NCBI GenBank assembly: GCA_031256825.1
Contig: JAIRPV010000010.1
Coordinates: 33,121 to 97,120 of the forward strand
Direction of reading: 5' to 3'
DNA length: 64,000 bases
Origin: Oscillospiraceae bacterium
Lineage (GTDB): Bacteria; Bacillota; Clostridia; Oscillospirales; Acutalibacteraceae
The stretch's first letter is position 1. Each line of letters begins with the position of its first letter. The position numbers and the translations under genes were made by a program. The notes under the pieces were generated by a model that was not told the origin of the DNA, did not search any database, and was given only the letters and a program-made list of their open reading frames with translations. Positions 1-8,062 of this stretch are shown here, piece after piece.

Positions 1-1163
1 AGCCGGATCCCTGTGAACGCCATGACCAGGCCCAGGCGGTCGGCGGTCTCAATGACCAGGTCGTCGCGGATTGAGCCGCCCGGCTGGGCAATATAGCGCA
101 CGCCGGAACGGGCCGCGCGCTCCACATTGTCGCCAAAGGGGAAAAACGCATCGCTGCCCAGCGCCACGCCCTCCATTCCGTCCAGCCATGCCCGCTTTTC
201 TTCGGGAGAAAGCGCTTCCGGCCGCGCCGTGAAATATTCCCGCCATTTGTCTTCGTCCAATACGTCGCGCTCGTTGCCGGAAACGTAAAGATCCACCACG
301 GTATCCACAAACGGGCGGCCCAAATCGCTCCGCAGGGGCAGCCCCAGCACCTTCGGGTGCTGCCGCAGCCGCCAGTTATCGGCTTTGTCGCCCGCCAGGC
401 GCGTGCAATGGATGCGGCTTTGCTGCCCGGCGCCCACGCCGATGGCCTGCCCATCCGCCACATAGCAGACCGAATTCGACTGGGTGTATTTGAGTATGAT
501 CAGCGACAAAATCAAATCGCGCAGCGCGCTTTCCGGCATGTCCTGATTTTTAGTAACGATTTTTTGCAGCAAGCCGCTGTCGATGCGCAGCTCGTTGCGC
601 CCCTGCTCGAATGTGACCCCGAAGACCTGTTTATGTTCCACAGGCGCGGGCTGGTATGCCGGATCGATCTCCACAATATTATAGCCGCCCTTGCGCTTTG
701 ATTTCAGCACCGCGAACGCGTCGTCATCGTAACCGGGGGCAATGATGCCATCGGTCACCTCGTGCTGTATCAGCTTTGCCGTTGCGAGATCGCAAACGTC
801 GCTCAGGGCAATCCAGTCCCCAAAGGCGCTCATGCGATCGGCCCCGCGCGCGCGGGCGTAGGCGCAGGCCAGCGGGCTGAGCGCCATGCCCTCGGCCCAG
901 TAGATTTTGCGCAGCACGTCGCTCAGCGGCAAACCAACCGCCGCGCCCGCCGGGCTGACATGCTTGAACGAAGCGGCGGCGGGCAGGCCTGTGGCGGCCT
1001 TGAGTTCTCGCACAAGCTGCCAGCCGTTGAGCGCGTCAAGAAAATTGATATAGCCCGGGCGGCCGTTGCGCACGGCAAGGGGCAGTTCGCCGCCGTTTTC
1101 CATAAAAACGCGCGCGGGCGACTGGTTGGGGTTGCAGCCGTATTTCAGTTGAAACTCCTGCAT
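1..1163 (-). CDS. purH: Stand-alone AICAR transformylase, 3' end cut by window edge
   Basis: Transfers a formyl group from 10-formyl-tetrahydrofolate to AICAR, the penultimate step of IMP synthesis, in the cytosol. The 387 visible codons start MQEFQLKYGCNPNQ, with GGAGAATGTG in front of the ATG. Family blocks are SFKHVSPAGAA (residues 65-75), KYTQSNSVCY, GAGQQSRIHCTRLAG and, near the cut end, AQPGGSIRDD. The protein opens directly in the transformylase domain. There is no N-terminal IMP cyclohydrolase (MGS-like) domain, so this is the about 390-residue monofunctional form and not the about 510-residue bifunctional PurH. The last few codons lie before base 1. Family assignment is very secure; that the cyclohydrolase is encoded elsewhere is inference. 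Confidence 0.93.
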   Translation of the reverse strand, partial: MQEFQLKYGCNPNQSPARVFMENGGELPLAVRNGRPGYINFLDALNGWQLVRELKAATGLPAAASFKHVSPAGAAVGLPLSDVLRKIYWAEGMALSPLACAYARARGADRMSAFGDWIALSDVCDLATAKLIQHEVTDGIIAPGYDDDAFAVLKSKRKGGYNIVEIDPAYQPAPVEHKQVFGVTFEQGRNELRIDSGLLQKIVTKNQDMPESALRDLILSLIILKYTQSNSVCYVADGQAIGVGAGQQSRIHCTRLAGDKADNWRLRQHPKVLGLPLRSDLGRPFVDTVVDLYVSGNERDVLDEDKWREYFTARPEALSPEEKRAWLDGMEGVALGSDAFFPFGDNVERAARSGVRYIAQPGGSIRDDLVIETADRLGLVMAFTGIR

Positions 1164-1207
1164 CACATTCTCCAATCTTGATAGGTATTCGTCTTTTCGC
1201 ACCGACT

Positions 1208-1753
1208 TCAAAGGGGGCGGTCCAGCCGCGCCGCTTTCAGTGTTTCGGTGATAAACCCGTGCTTCCCGGCCAAATATTTTTCCCGCCCGGGGTCGAAGGG
1301 GCATTCCGCCGCAAGGCGCAGTTTTTGCGCTTCGTAGGCTCGCGCGGCCTCGGGGTGGGCGTTAAGATAATCGCGGAACGCAAGATAGCCGCGCCAATCT
1401 TCGCTGTCCGCGCCCACAACGTGGATAAAATGCGTCACAATCCCGTTCGGGCGCGTATAATCGCCCACGGCAAAGGTCAGCGAGTTTTCGTTCAGCCAGC
1501 CGCGCCGCAAAAATCCTGCGGCCTCCAGCGCGGGGCTAAGCGCCTCGATTGCGCTGACATCCGTCACCGCCACGGCAATATCCAAAATGGGCTTGGCCAT
1601 AATCGCGGGCACCGCCGTGCTGCCCACATGCTGAATATCCACTGCCGCCGCGCCAAAAATCGCCCATAACCGCCGAATGGTTTCAGCGGCCAACGCCTCC
1701 CATTCAGGGTCGTGGGGCGCCAGCGCAACAGTGCCGCGCGCAAGCCCCAGCAT
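1208..1753 (-). CDS. GrpB family protein (UPF0157, nucleotidyltransferase-like)
   Basis: A 181-residue protein of the GrpB/UPF0157 family, a nucleotidyltransferase-fold group with no settled substrate. Visible family features are the N-terminal HDPEWEALAAE, the central DIQHVGSTAVPAIMAKPILDI (residues about 39-59, with the GSTAVP and KPILDI blocks) and the THFIHVV segment. Length matches the family. The ATG is preceded by GGAGGTGCTTCT. It follows a 136-base gap that holds a repeated 21-base element. In some proteins this domain is fused to dephospho-CoA kinase, but here it is alone. Family is secure; biochemical role is not known to me. Confidence 0.85.
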   Translation of the reverse strand: MLGLARGTVALAPHDPEWEALAAETIRRLWAIFGAAAVDIQHVGSTAVPAIMAKPILDIAVAVTDVSAIEALSPALEAAGFLRRGWLNENSLTFAVGDYTRPNGIVTHFIHVVGADSEDWRGYLAFRDYLNAHPEAARAYEAQKLRLAAECPFDPGREKYLAGKHGFITETLKAARLDRPL

Positions 1754-1765
1754 AGAAGCACCTCC

Positions 1766-1865
1766 GGCTGTATTTATTTTAACACACCTGCGGTGAGCAG
1801 TTCGTCACCGGCGACTGCTTCGCAAAATCATACCTCGCCAATCTGGCTGTATTTATTTTAACACA
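1766..1865. repeat. Pair of 21-bp perfect direct repeats upstream of the GrpB gene
   Basis: The same 21 bases, reading GGCTGTATTTATTTTAACAC plus A on the plus strand, occur at 1766-1786 and 1845-1865, 79 bases apart. Between them AGCAGT and ACTGCT form a short inverted repeat. The copy at 1766 abuts the Shine-Dalgarno of the GrpB gene on the minus strand. AT-rich repeats here could be promoter parts or a recombination scar. Confidence 0.7.
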
Positions 1866-1889
1866 AGGATTTTTTCCTGTCAAGAGGGT

Positions 1890-2459
1890 TTAGCAGCAGG
1901 GAATCAAATCGCCGCCAAAACAGTCGCAGCACTGATCGGCGCACCACAACCCCAGGCAGATCTTGCAGCAACCGCTGCCATCGTCGTCGTTGCGCCGCCG
2001 TTCGCGGTAGCCGCCCTGCCGGTTGCCGCGCATTTGATCGTAGGCCGCGCGGTATTCGCCGTTGCCGGGGGCAAGCCGCGCCGCCTGCGCAAAATTGCGC
2101 TCGGCTTCTTCGAGCCAGCCCCTGCCCCGCTGGGCGCAGCCTTTCAAATAATACCACTCCGCGCCGCGCTGCGCCGCCGCTATGCCGTCGAGCAGCGTGA
2201 GCGCATCGTCGTAGCGGCCCGCCGAAAGCTGCCGCCGGATATCCGAAAACTCGGGGGCGGTTCGCCAGCCGCCGTCGCTGTTTTCATAGCTGCCCCGGCC
2301 CGCCCCGCGCGCCAAAACGATGCTGTCGTAAGCGTCGTTGAGTTCTTCCACGCGGCGGGGGCTGCCCTCGTATTCGCGCAGAAGCCTGCGGTATTGTTCC
2401 CGCACCGTGGCCTCGTCGGCGCCCTGCGGCAGATGCAAAACTTCATATGGATTTTTCAT
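1890..2459 (-). CDS. J-domain-like/TPR protein with Cys-rich tail, HPD motif absent
   Basis: A 189-residue protein. Residues 1-50 (MKNPYEVLHLPQGADEATV... ending in LNDAYDSIVLA) look like helices of a DnaJ J-domain, but the HPD tripeptide needed to stimulate Hsp70 ATPase is absent: helix II runs straight from YRRLLREYEG into SPRRVEELNDAYDSI. Residues about 75-140 resemble one or two TPR-like helical hairpins (RYDDALTLLDG, LEEAERNFAQAARLAPGN). The last 30 residues hold nine cysteines and end GGDLIPCC, a tail I recognise from clostridial homologues. Its start lies inside the 3' end of the DUF5685 gene (17-base overlap), so the two are co-translated. Function unknown; metal binding by the tail is inference. 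Confidence 0.75.
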   Translation of the reverse strand: MKNPYEVLHLPQGADEATVREQYRRLLREYEGSPRRVEELNDAYDSIVLARGAGRGSYENSDGGWRTAPEFSDIRRQLSAGRYDDALTLLDGIAAAQRGAEWYYLKGCAQRGRGWLEEAERNFAQAARLAPGNGEYRAAYDQMRGNRQGGYRERRRNDDDGSGCCKICLGLWCADQCCDCFGGDLIPCC

Positions 2460-3282
2460 AACCTTCCCCCTTTTGCGTTACGCTTCTTTCCATCTGTTCC
2501 AGCCCCGGCAACAGAATATTTTCTAAAATCGAACGAAAATGCACAAAATTGCCCGCCCCGCAAAGCGCGCGCCATTCCTCCGCCAGTTCGCCCGCCGTTG
2601 CGGCAAGCAGTTCCTCCGCCTCGCGGGGATCCCGACCGGCGGCCCGCAGCGCGTTAAAGCGCTTTCGCTTTTTGTCTTTGTCGTAATCATCTGCCGCGTC
2701 GACCAGGTATACCCAGCGGCCCAGCAGATAACCCAGACGATAAAAGCCGCTGTTGGCCAGGGCGCAAAGCTGCCCCAGGCCGTGCGCCGAAGGATGCGCG
2801 CACGAATCCAGCCCGGGGGGGTCTTGTTCCACGAGCCGCTGCGCGGCCATGGCCGTGCGGATCAGCTTCGCGGCCTGCGGCGCGCGTTTGGCTGCGCGGC
2901 GGCCCGCCAGCGAAAAAAATATCCCCGGCAGCGCCCAGGCCAATTTGCCCGGCAGGCCGCTGTCGGCCATGTTGTCCTGCCATTTGGCGCGGGCCAGCAG
3001 CAACGATACGTCGGCGGCCCGATCCAGTTCCGCGCAGCATTCCAGCTTCAGGCAGCGTTTGGCCGGGTTGATACTGCAATGCCCTTTGCGGAAGCCGGGG
3101 CAGTCTTCCCGCGAAGAGAGCGCCAACAGCGCGAAGAATGTCATATCGTAGGTGAGCGCAAGCCGCCCCAGCGGGCCATACCGCCGCCCCAGCGCGCGGC
3201 ACAAAGAGCAATACACGCCGCGATAAAGCGCAAAGTCGCCACAGGTCAGGCTGGGCTTGTGGATGCGGACATAGCCAAACAC
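2443..3282 (-). CDS. DUF5685 family protein
   Basis: A 279-residue clostridial protein of unknown function. I place the start at the GTG at 3282, giving V/MFGYVRIHKPSLTCGDFALY, because family members begin MFGYV and an AAGGGGG ribosome site lies eight bases upstream. A longer reading from 3375 would add 31 residues and run into the terminator of the collagen-like gene. Cysteines in YCSLCRALG, DCPGFRKGHC, RCLKLECC and a later DAADDYDKDKKRKRFN segment are the visible signature. It overlaps the following J-domain-like gene, suggesting a shared role. The product is cytosolic or membrane associated; I see no signal peptide. Confidence 0.75.
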   Translation of the reverse strand: MFGYVRIHKPSLTCGDFALYRGVYCSLCRALGRRYGPLGRLALTYDMTFFALLALSSREDCPGFRKGHCSINPAKRCLKLECCAELDRAADVSLLLARAKWQDNMADSGLPGKLAWALPGIFFSLAGRRAAKRAPQAAKLIRTAMAAQRLVEQDPPGLDSCAHPSAHGLGQLCALANSGFYRLGYLLGRWVYLVDAADDYDKDKKRKRFNALRAAGRDPREAEELLAATAGELAEEWRALCGAGNFVHFRSILENILLPGLEQMERSVTQKGEGYEKSI

Positions 3283-3377
3283 GGCGGCGCCCCCTTGCTG
3301 TGAATCCGGGTTCTTATGTTTAGTATACAACATTTGGCCGCCTGAACGGTGAACGGATTGTAAAATTTTTGCCAAAA

Positions 3378-3397
3378 GCCCCCGCGGCGGCGGGGGC
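3378..3397 (-). terminator. Rho-independent terminator of the collagen-like gene
   Basis: On the minus strand GCCCCCGC and GCGGGGGC form a perfect 8-bp stem around CGCC, followed by TTTTGGC. It sits 51 bases after the stop of the collagen-like gene and just before the DUF5685 gene. Confidence 0.75.
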
Positions 3398-3447
3398 CTC
3401 TGGCCTCAGAAAGCGGGCTGGCAGTGGTTTCCGCCTGCCGGGCAACG

Positions 3448-4815
3448 CTAAAAATTTTCGTCGGTATAAATTTGCGTTACCCAGACGGAAACCCTTTCGT
3501 TTTTATTGGAGACAAACAGACGGATCTCGTGCAGCGACCACTGGAAGGTGAGCGGATCGCGCTGCCGCAACAGGGTGATATGCGTTTCTCTGCTGCTGCC
3601 ATATACCAGATCGTCGAAGACGAGCGCGCTCTTTAGCTCATAGTCGTCATACTTGCTGGCTTGATTGGCGCCGTCGCGCACCGTGGAGCGCCGCAGATCA
3701 ATCAGCAGCGGGGCGCTTTCCGGCATGAGGGTAAGCCTTACGCCGGAACCGTTGTGGCTCACGCGGAGGATCACGTGGTCAATCAAAATATCCATTTGGG
3801 AGCCATTCACGCTGAGATTGGCGTTATAGGGTTGAATATTGGGGTTTGGCCCGGGGGCGCCGGTTGGCCCCTGCGGGCCTCGCAGGCCCATATTCCCCTG
3901 TGGGCCGGTGGGGCCGGTTGGGCCAGTTGGCCCCAGAATTTTCCCAACATCCTCCCAGGCGCTTCCCGTCCAAACATATAACGAGCCGTTGACCAGATAT
4001 CCGTCGCCGATATTGCCGGAGGGCTGGTTCGCAACCAGAGTCGCTTCGTCAGGGTAAGAGCCTTTGATGGTCACGCTGGTGCCATTCGTTCCCGTTGGCC
4101 CGGCCGGGCCGGTTGGCCCCATTGGGCCGGTCGCGCCGGTTGGCCCTGTTGGCCCCGGATCGCCCTGCGGCCCCTCGAAACCGGCGTTGCCCGGCGCTCC
4201 TTCTGGCCCGCGTTCCCCCTGGGGGCCTTGCCGCCCTTCCGGCCCGGCGCAGCCCATCGGCCCCTGCGGCCCTTGCGGGCCCGTGGGGCCGGGTTTGCCC
4301 TGCGGCCCGGGGTCGCCCTGAAGACCGGGCGGGCCCTCGAAGCCCGTCTCGCCGACAGGGCCTTGCGGACCCCTCGGCCCGGCGGGGCCGGGATCTCCCT
4401 GCGGGCCAACGGGGCCTCGCGGCCCGATCGGGCCCATCACGCCGGGATTGCCCTTGATGCCCTGCGTGCCGGGGCAGCCGGGATCGCCCTTCGGCCCCGC
4501 GTCGCCGCGCACGCCCATGGGGCCGGGCAAACCAACCGGGCCTGCCGGGCCGGGAGGCCCCGCCGGCCCCTGGCAGCCGGGCGCACCCTGCGGGCCGGGT
4601 TCCCCCGCAGGGCCTTGCGGGCCGCGCGCGCCGGGCTGGCCTGCCGGGCCTTGCGGCCCCTGCGGCCCAACCGGCCCCTGGTCGCCCTTCACAGGGCAGG
4701 CGTATTGATGAGCCTGGGCCGTGTTTGCGGGCGGGTTGCATCCTGTGATATCGCAGTGCGCGCAAGCGCCATAACCGTAATAATATGGGTACTGGTAATC
4801 GGTAAGATTGCTCAT
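3448..4815 (-). CDS. Collagen-like (G-X-Y) surface protein
   Basis: A 455-residue protein. I use the ATG at 4815 ([16 protein letters not shown]) because AGGAGAG sits seven bases upstream; the in-frame ATG six bases earlier abuts it. Residues 1-43 are Tyr-rich with C-AHC-DITGC. Residues about 44-243 are uninterrupted G-X-Y triplets (GPQ, GPT, GPA and similar). Residues about 244-292 form a small module ([13 protein letters not shown]) often seen between collagen repeats. A second short G-X-Y run follows, then a C-terminal globular domain of about 130 residues ending [11 protein letters not shown], probably the trimerisation head as in BclA-like exosporium proteins. No classical signal peptide is present, which fits spore-surface assembly better than Sec export; that is inference. 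Confidence 0.85.
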   Translation of the reverse strand: MSNLTDYQYPYYYGYGACAHCDITGCNPPANTAQAHQYACPVKGDQGPVGPQGPQGPAGQPGARGPQGPAGEPGPQGAPGCQGPAGPPGPAGPVGLPGPMGVRGDAGPKGDPGCPGTQGIKGNPGVMGPIGPRGPVGPQGDPGPAGPRGPQGPVGETGFEGPPGLQGDPGPQGKPGPTGPQGPQGPMGCAGPEGRQGPQGERGPEGAPGNAGFEGPQGDPGPTGPTGATGPMGPTGPAGPTGTNGTSVTIKGSYPDEATLVANQPSGNIGDGYLVNGSLYVWTGSAWEDVGKILGPTGPTGPTGPQGNMGLRGPQGPTGAPGPNPNIQPYNANLSVNGSQMDILIDHVILRVSHNGSGVRLTLMPESAPLLIDLRRSTVRDGANQASKYDDYELKSALVFDDLVYGSSRETHITLLRQRDPLTFQWSLHEIRLFVSNKNERVSVWVTQIYTDENF

Positions 4816-5040
4816 GTGCATCTCTCCTGTTGAAATTTTTCGGGTCATGTTCGGCCCTGCTAACAGTGTATCGAGCCAAGCCTTCGGCAGCGCGCAACAA
4901 AACGCGCGCCGCTGTTGAGTAACAAACACACAAAGCAATCTGTGCCGGGGAAGCGCAAAGCGCCCCCATTGGCGCAAGGGAGCGCTGGACGGTTCTTTTG
5001 GTTGTTTCAAACTATCTTCAGAACAAGCGCGGCAAAGACG
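4816..5040. other. 225-base gap upstream of the collagen-like gene
   Basis: No open frame that I trust. The strongest structure is a near-perfect inverted repeat, AGCGCCCCC (4959-4967) with GGGAGCGCT (4978-4986), one mismatch and no T-run on either strand. A TACACT at 4864-4869 on the minus strand could be part of a promoter for the collagen-like gene but has no good partner. Confidence 0.3.
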
Positions 5041-6384
5041 TTACTGCCTCCCGGTATTCTGCATATGGCGGGCCGCTTCCAGCAGCCCATCCCGCGTATT
5101 CTCCGCCCGCCCTTCGAGCACCTCTTCCAGCAGCGCGCCCAGCGCGCGCCCGAGCGCGGGGCCGCGCAGCCCCAGCGGCAGCAAGTCGTTGCCGTTGACG
5201 GCCAGCTGCTTGCGCGTTACGCAGGCACCCTCGCGGCTCAGGCGCAGGATCTCTTCCCGCATGGGCGCGTAGGCCGCCAGCCGGTACCGTTTTCCCGGCG
5301 CTTGCGCCAAAATATCCGCGCGGGTCAGCTCCAGCAGTTCCAGCAGCGCCTCTTCGCCGAATTGCCCCAGCAGCCGCTTGATGCGCTTTGGTTCCGGATG
5401 TTCCAGAATGCGCAGCTCGTGGTTCTGAATCAGCAAACAGGCGGTCTCCGTCAATTTTTTCGGGCACTTGAGCTGCGCAAAAATCTCCCGGGCAATGCGC
5501 TCGCTCGCGGCGGGATGCCCATGGAAATGCCCCTGCCCGTTTTCCATAAAAAAACGCTCCGGTTTGCCGCTATCGTGCAGCAGCGCCGCCCAGCGCAGAA
5601 GCGGCTCCGGCGGAATCGCGCCCACGGCGGCGCAGGTGTGCCCCCAAATGTCGTAGCAATGCCAGGGGGTGTGCTGCTCAAACCCGTCGAGCGGCTCCAG
5701 CTGCGGCAACAGGGTAAAAATCACCGCCTTATGCTCCAAAAGCACGCGCCGCGCATCCGGCCCGCAAAGCAGCCTGGTCAGTTCCTTCTGCGCGCGCTCC
5801 GCCGCAACATAACGCAAAGCGCCGCGCCATTGCGCCACCGCTTGGGCCGTGTTTTTTTCCAAGGAAAACCCCAGCGCCGCGCTGAAGCGCAGCGCACGCA
5901 AGATGCGCAGCGCGTCTTCCTCAAAGCGGCGGCCGGGATCGCCCACGCAGCGCAAAATTTTGTTTCGCAGATCGCCCGCGCCGTCGTAGGGATCCGCCAA
6001 CCCCCGCGCCGGGTGATACGCCATGGCGTTGACCGTGAAATCCCGGCGGCCTAGGTCGGCGGCCAGGTCATCCGTAAACGAAACGCTGTCCGGCCGCCGG
6101 TGATCGCTATAGGCGCCATCCAGCCGGAACGTTGTAATTTCGACGGGGTGGTGATCGATCACCGCCGTCACTGTGCCGTGGGCAAGGCCTGTGCCAATGA
6201 CTTCGATCCCCGCCAGGGCCTGCCGGGCCTCTTGCGGCGTTGCGCCGGTGCAAATATCCCAGTCCTCCGGAACACGCCCAAGCAGCGCGTCGCGCACGCA
6301 TCCGCCAACCAGATAGGCCGCGTGCCCCGCCGCTTCCAGCCGGGCAAGAATCTCCTGCACATAGGGCGGCGTGGTGATGGTCAT
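5041..6384 (-). CDS. cca: CCA tRNA nucleotidyltransferase with HD domain
   Basis: Adds or repairs the 3'-CCA of tRNAs using CTP and ATP. The 447-residue protein starts MTITTPPYVQ at 6384 (ATGA overlap with the dusB stop). The class II head carries LVGGCVRDALLG and the catalytic DWD of EDWDICTGA, then RRDFTVNAMAY and ALRILRALRFSAALGFS. An HD-type phosphohydrolase segment follows (WAALLHDSGKP, with HFHGHPAASE), and the C-terminus runs out as the helical tail. It is the last gene of the glgB-to-cca operon. Annotation is secure; A- versus CCA-adding specificity cannot be read off the sequence by eye. Confidence 0.95.
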   Translation of the reverse strand: MTITTPPYVQEILARLEAAGHAAYLVGGCVRDALLGRVPEDWDICTGATPQEARQALAGIEVIGTGLAHGTVTAVIDHHPVEITTFRLDGAYSDHRRPDSVSFTDDLAADLGRRDFTVNAMAYHPARGLADPYDGAGDLRNKILRCVGDPGRRFEEDALRILRALRFSAALGFSLEKNTAQAVAQWRGALRYVAAERAQKELTRLLCGPDARRVLLEHKAVIFTLLPQLEPLDGFEQHTPWHCYDIWGHTCAAVGAIPPEPLLRWAALLHDSGKPERFFMENGQGHFHGHPAASERIAREIFAQLKCPKKLTETACLLIQNHELRILEHPEPKRIKRLLGQFGEEALLELLELTRADILAQAPGKRYRLAAYAPMREEILRLSREGACVTRKQLAVNGNDLLPLGLRGPALGRALGALLEEVLEGRAENTRDGLLEAARHMQNTGRQ

Positions 6385-7379
6385 GTCAGCAGCATCCCCG
6401 CAATCTCTTCCAGTTCTTCGTAGCGCGATACCGATACAATTTTTCCCCGCAGGGCAGCCGCGCCCCGCAGGCCTTTCATATACCAGGCGGCGTGCTTGCG
6501 GGCTTCGCGCATGCCAATATAGTCGCCCTTGTATTCGCACAGCAGCCGCACATGCCGCAGCATGGCCCGCAGGCGCTGTTCGGCGCATGGCTCCTGCCAC
6601 GGTTCCCCGCGCAAAAAGGCGCCCAGCCGCGCAAACACCCAGGGGCTGCCCTGCGCCGCGCGGCCAATCATCAAAGCGTCGCAGCCGGTGTGCGCCAGCA
6701 TCGCCCGGGCCGAAGCGCCGTCCGTCACGTCGCCGTTGCCGATCACCGGAATGCGCACCGCCTGCTTTACGTCGCGAATGATATCCAGATCCACCGGCGG
6801 CGCATACATTTGCGCGCGCACGCGCCCGTGCACCGTGATCCAGGCGGCCCCAGCGGCTTCGCAGCGCTTTGCAACCGCAACCGCGTTGCGCGACGAGCCA
6901 TCCCAGCCCGCGCGCAGCTTCACGCTCACAGGCACGGCCCCCGCCGCAGCCTGAACGGCGGCGCGCACGATGGCTTCCGCCAGTTCCGGCGTTTTCATCA
7001 GCGCCGCGCCCGAACCATGCCCGGCAACTTTGTGAGCCGGGCAGCCCATGTTGAGGTCAATAAAAGCGGGCCCGTGCTCCAGCGCGGCCTCCACAGCCTT
7101 CGGGAAGGTATGCGGCTCTTTGCCGAACAACTGGATGCCGCAGGGCTGCTCCGCCGGGTGAAGCGCCATCAGCTCCCGCGATTTGCGGTCGCCGCAAAAA
7201 ATCCCCATGGCGCTGACCATTTCGGTGCAGCAAAACGCCGCGCCCGCTTCCATGCAAAGCTCGCGCATGGCGCGATCCGAAACGCCCGCCATCGGCGCAA
7301 AACAGCAGGCAGCAGGCGGGGCGAACCCGCTTTCCGCCTCCTGCCTTACGTCCACTGGGCGTCCTCCAGTTCTTTCCAT
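6381..7379 (-). CDS. dusB: tRNA-dihydrouridine synthase, DusB type
   Basis: FMN enzyme that reduces uridines in the tRNA D-loop. The 332-residue TIM-barrel protein has APMAGVSDRAMRELC near the N-terminus, the catalytic cysteine in DLNMGCPAHKV, the VSVKLRAGWD strand, VHGR, IPVIGNGDVTD and the FMN phosphate site ALMIGRAAQGSPW. The start at 7379 has GAGGAG eight bases upstream and lies within the last codons of the histidine phosphatase gene (34-base overlap). The stop overlaps the start of cca, so the two tRNA genes are translationally coupled. DusB is the usual Dus in this position in Clostridia. Confidence 0.93.
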   Translation of the reverse strand: MERTGGRPVDVRQEAESGFAPPAACCFAPMAGVSDRAMRELCMEAGAAFCCTEMVSAMGIFCGDRKSRELMALHPAEQPCGIQLFGKEPHTFPKAVEAALEHGPAFIDLNMGCPAHKVAGHGSGAALMKTPELAEAIVRAAVQAAAGAVPVSVKLRAGWDGSSRNAVAVAKRCEAAGAAWITVHGRVRAQMYAPPVDLDIIRDVKQAVRIPVIGNGDVTDGASARAMLAHTGCDALMIGRAAQGSPWVFARLGAFLRGEPWQEPCAEQRLRAMLRHVRLLCEYKGDYIGMREARKHAAWYMKGLRGAAALRGKIVSVSRYEELEEIAGMLLT

Positions 7380-8038
7380 AGCAGCCGCTCCTCAAAGCCC
7401 GCCTCCGGGTCCCCCTCTTCCGCCGCTTCCAGCGGCGCCAGCCCCGCAACCTCCGCCTTGCGCCCGCGCAGCCAAACGCTTGGCTCCAGCCGCAGGGTAT
7501 AGCCGGTTGCGGCGGGGCAAAGCCACTCGTGCAGGGGCAGCTCCGGCAGGCCAAACATCGCCAGCAGCGTCATAACCACCCCGCCGTGGGTGATCACAGC
7601 GGCGCTGCGCGTGCCGGTTTTCAGCAGCCCGTCGCAAAGCTTCGTGAACGTTTCGGCCAGGCGGCGCTGAAAATCGGGCAGCGCCTCGCCAAACGGCGGC
7701 GTCAGCCCCGGTTCCCCCGCGATCCACCGGTGAAAGATCGGGTGCCGATCCAGCTCTTCCGGGGTCTTGTTTTCATATTCTCCAAAAAAATATTCTTTCA
7801 GCCCCGCCAGCGCAATCGTCGTTTGGCCGGGATAGAGCAGCGCCGCGGTTTCTGCGCAGCGCCCCAGCGGCGAAACGAACAGCGCCTCCGCCGCAGGGTA
7901 CGCAAACTCCTGCCGCATCGCAACAAGCTGCGCGCGCCCCTCTGTTGTCAGAGGGGCGTTGGTATGCCCAACATAGCGGCCTTCGGCTTCGCCTTCGCAA
8001 AGGCCGTGGCGCAGAAGGGTGAGGGTCGCGGTTCGCAT
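7346..8038 (-). CDS. Histidine phosphatase family protein
   Basis: A 230-residue phosphoglycerate-mutase-like phosphatase. It has the catalytic RHG near the start (TLLRHGLCEGEAEGRYVG), the second arginine in VSPLGRCAETA, a Glu region in LKEYFFGEYENKTPEEL and the second histidine in AVITHGGVVM. The C-terminal about 60 residues are a family-atypical extension rich in Glu. Substrate is not predictable; CobC/PhoE-like enzymes act on small phosphate esters. It lies between glgA and dusB in the glycogen operon, so a role in sugar phosphate turnover is possible but unproven. Confidence 0.85.
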   Translation of the reverse strand: MRTATLTLLRHGLCEGEAEGRYVGHTNAPLTTEGRAQLVAMRQEFAYPAAEALFVSPLGRCAETAALLYPGQTTIALAGLKEYFFGEYENKTPEELDRHPIFHRWIAGEPGLTPPFGEALPDFQRRLAETFTKLCDGLLKTGTRSAAVITHGGVVMTLLAMFGLPELPLHEWLCPAATGYTLRLEPSVWLRGRKAEVAGLAPLEAAEEGDPEAGFEERLLWKELEDAQWT

Positions 8039-8062
8039 GAAAACCTCCTGTGATCGCTGTTT

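Noticed and set aside
4064..4833. Proline- and arginine-rich plus-strand frames opposite the collagen-like gene
   Set aside because: All six frames stay open because of GGN-CCN repeats; only the minus frame gives a sensible protein with a good ribosome site.
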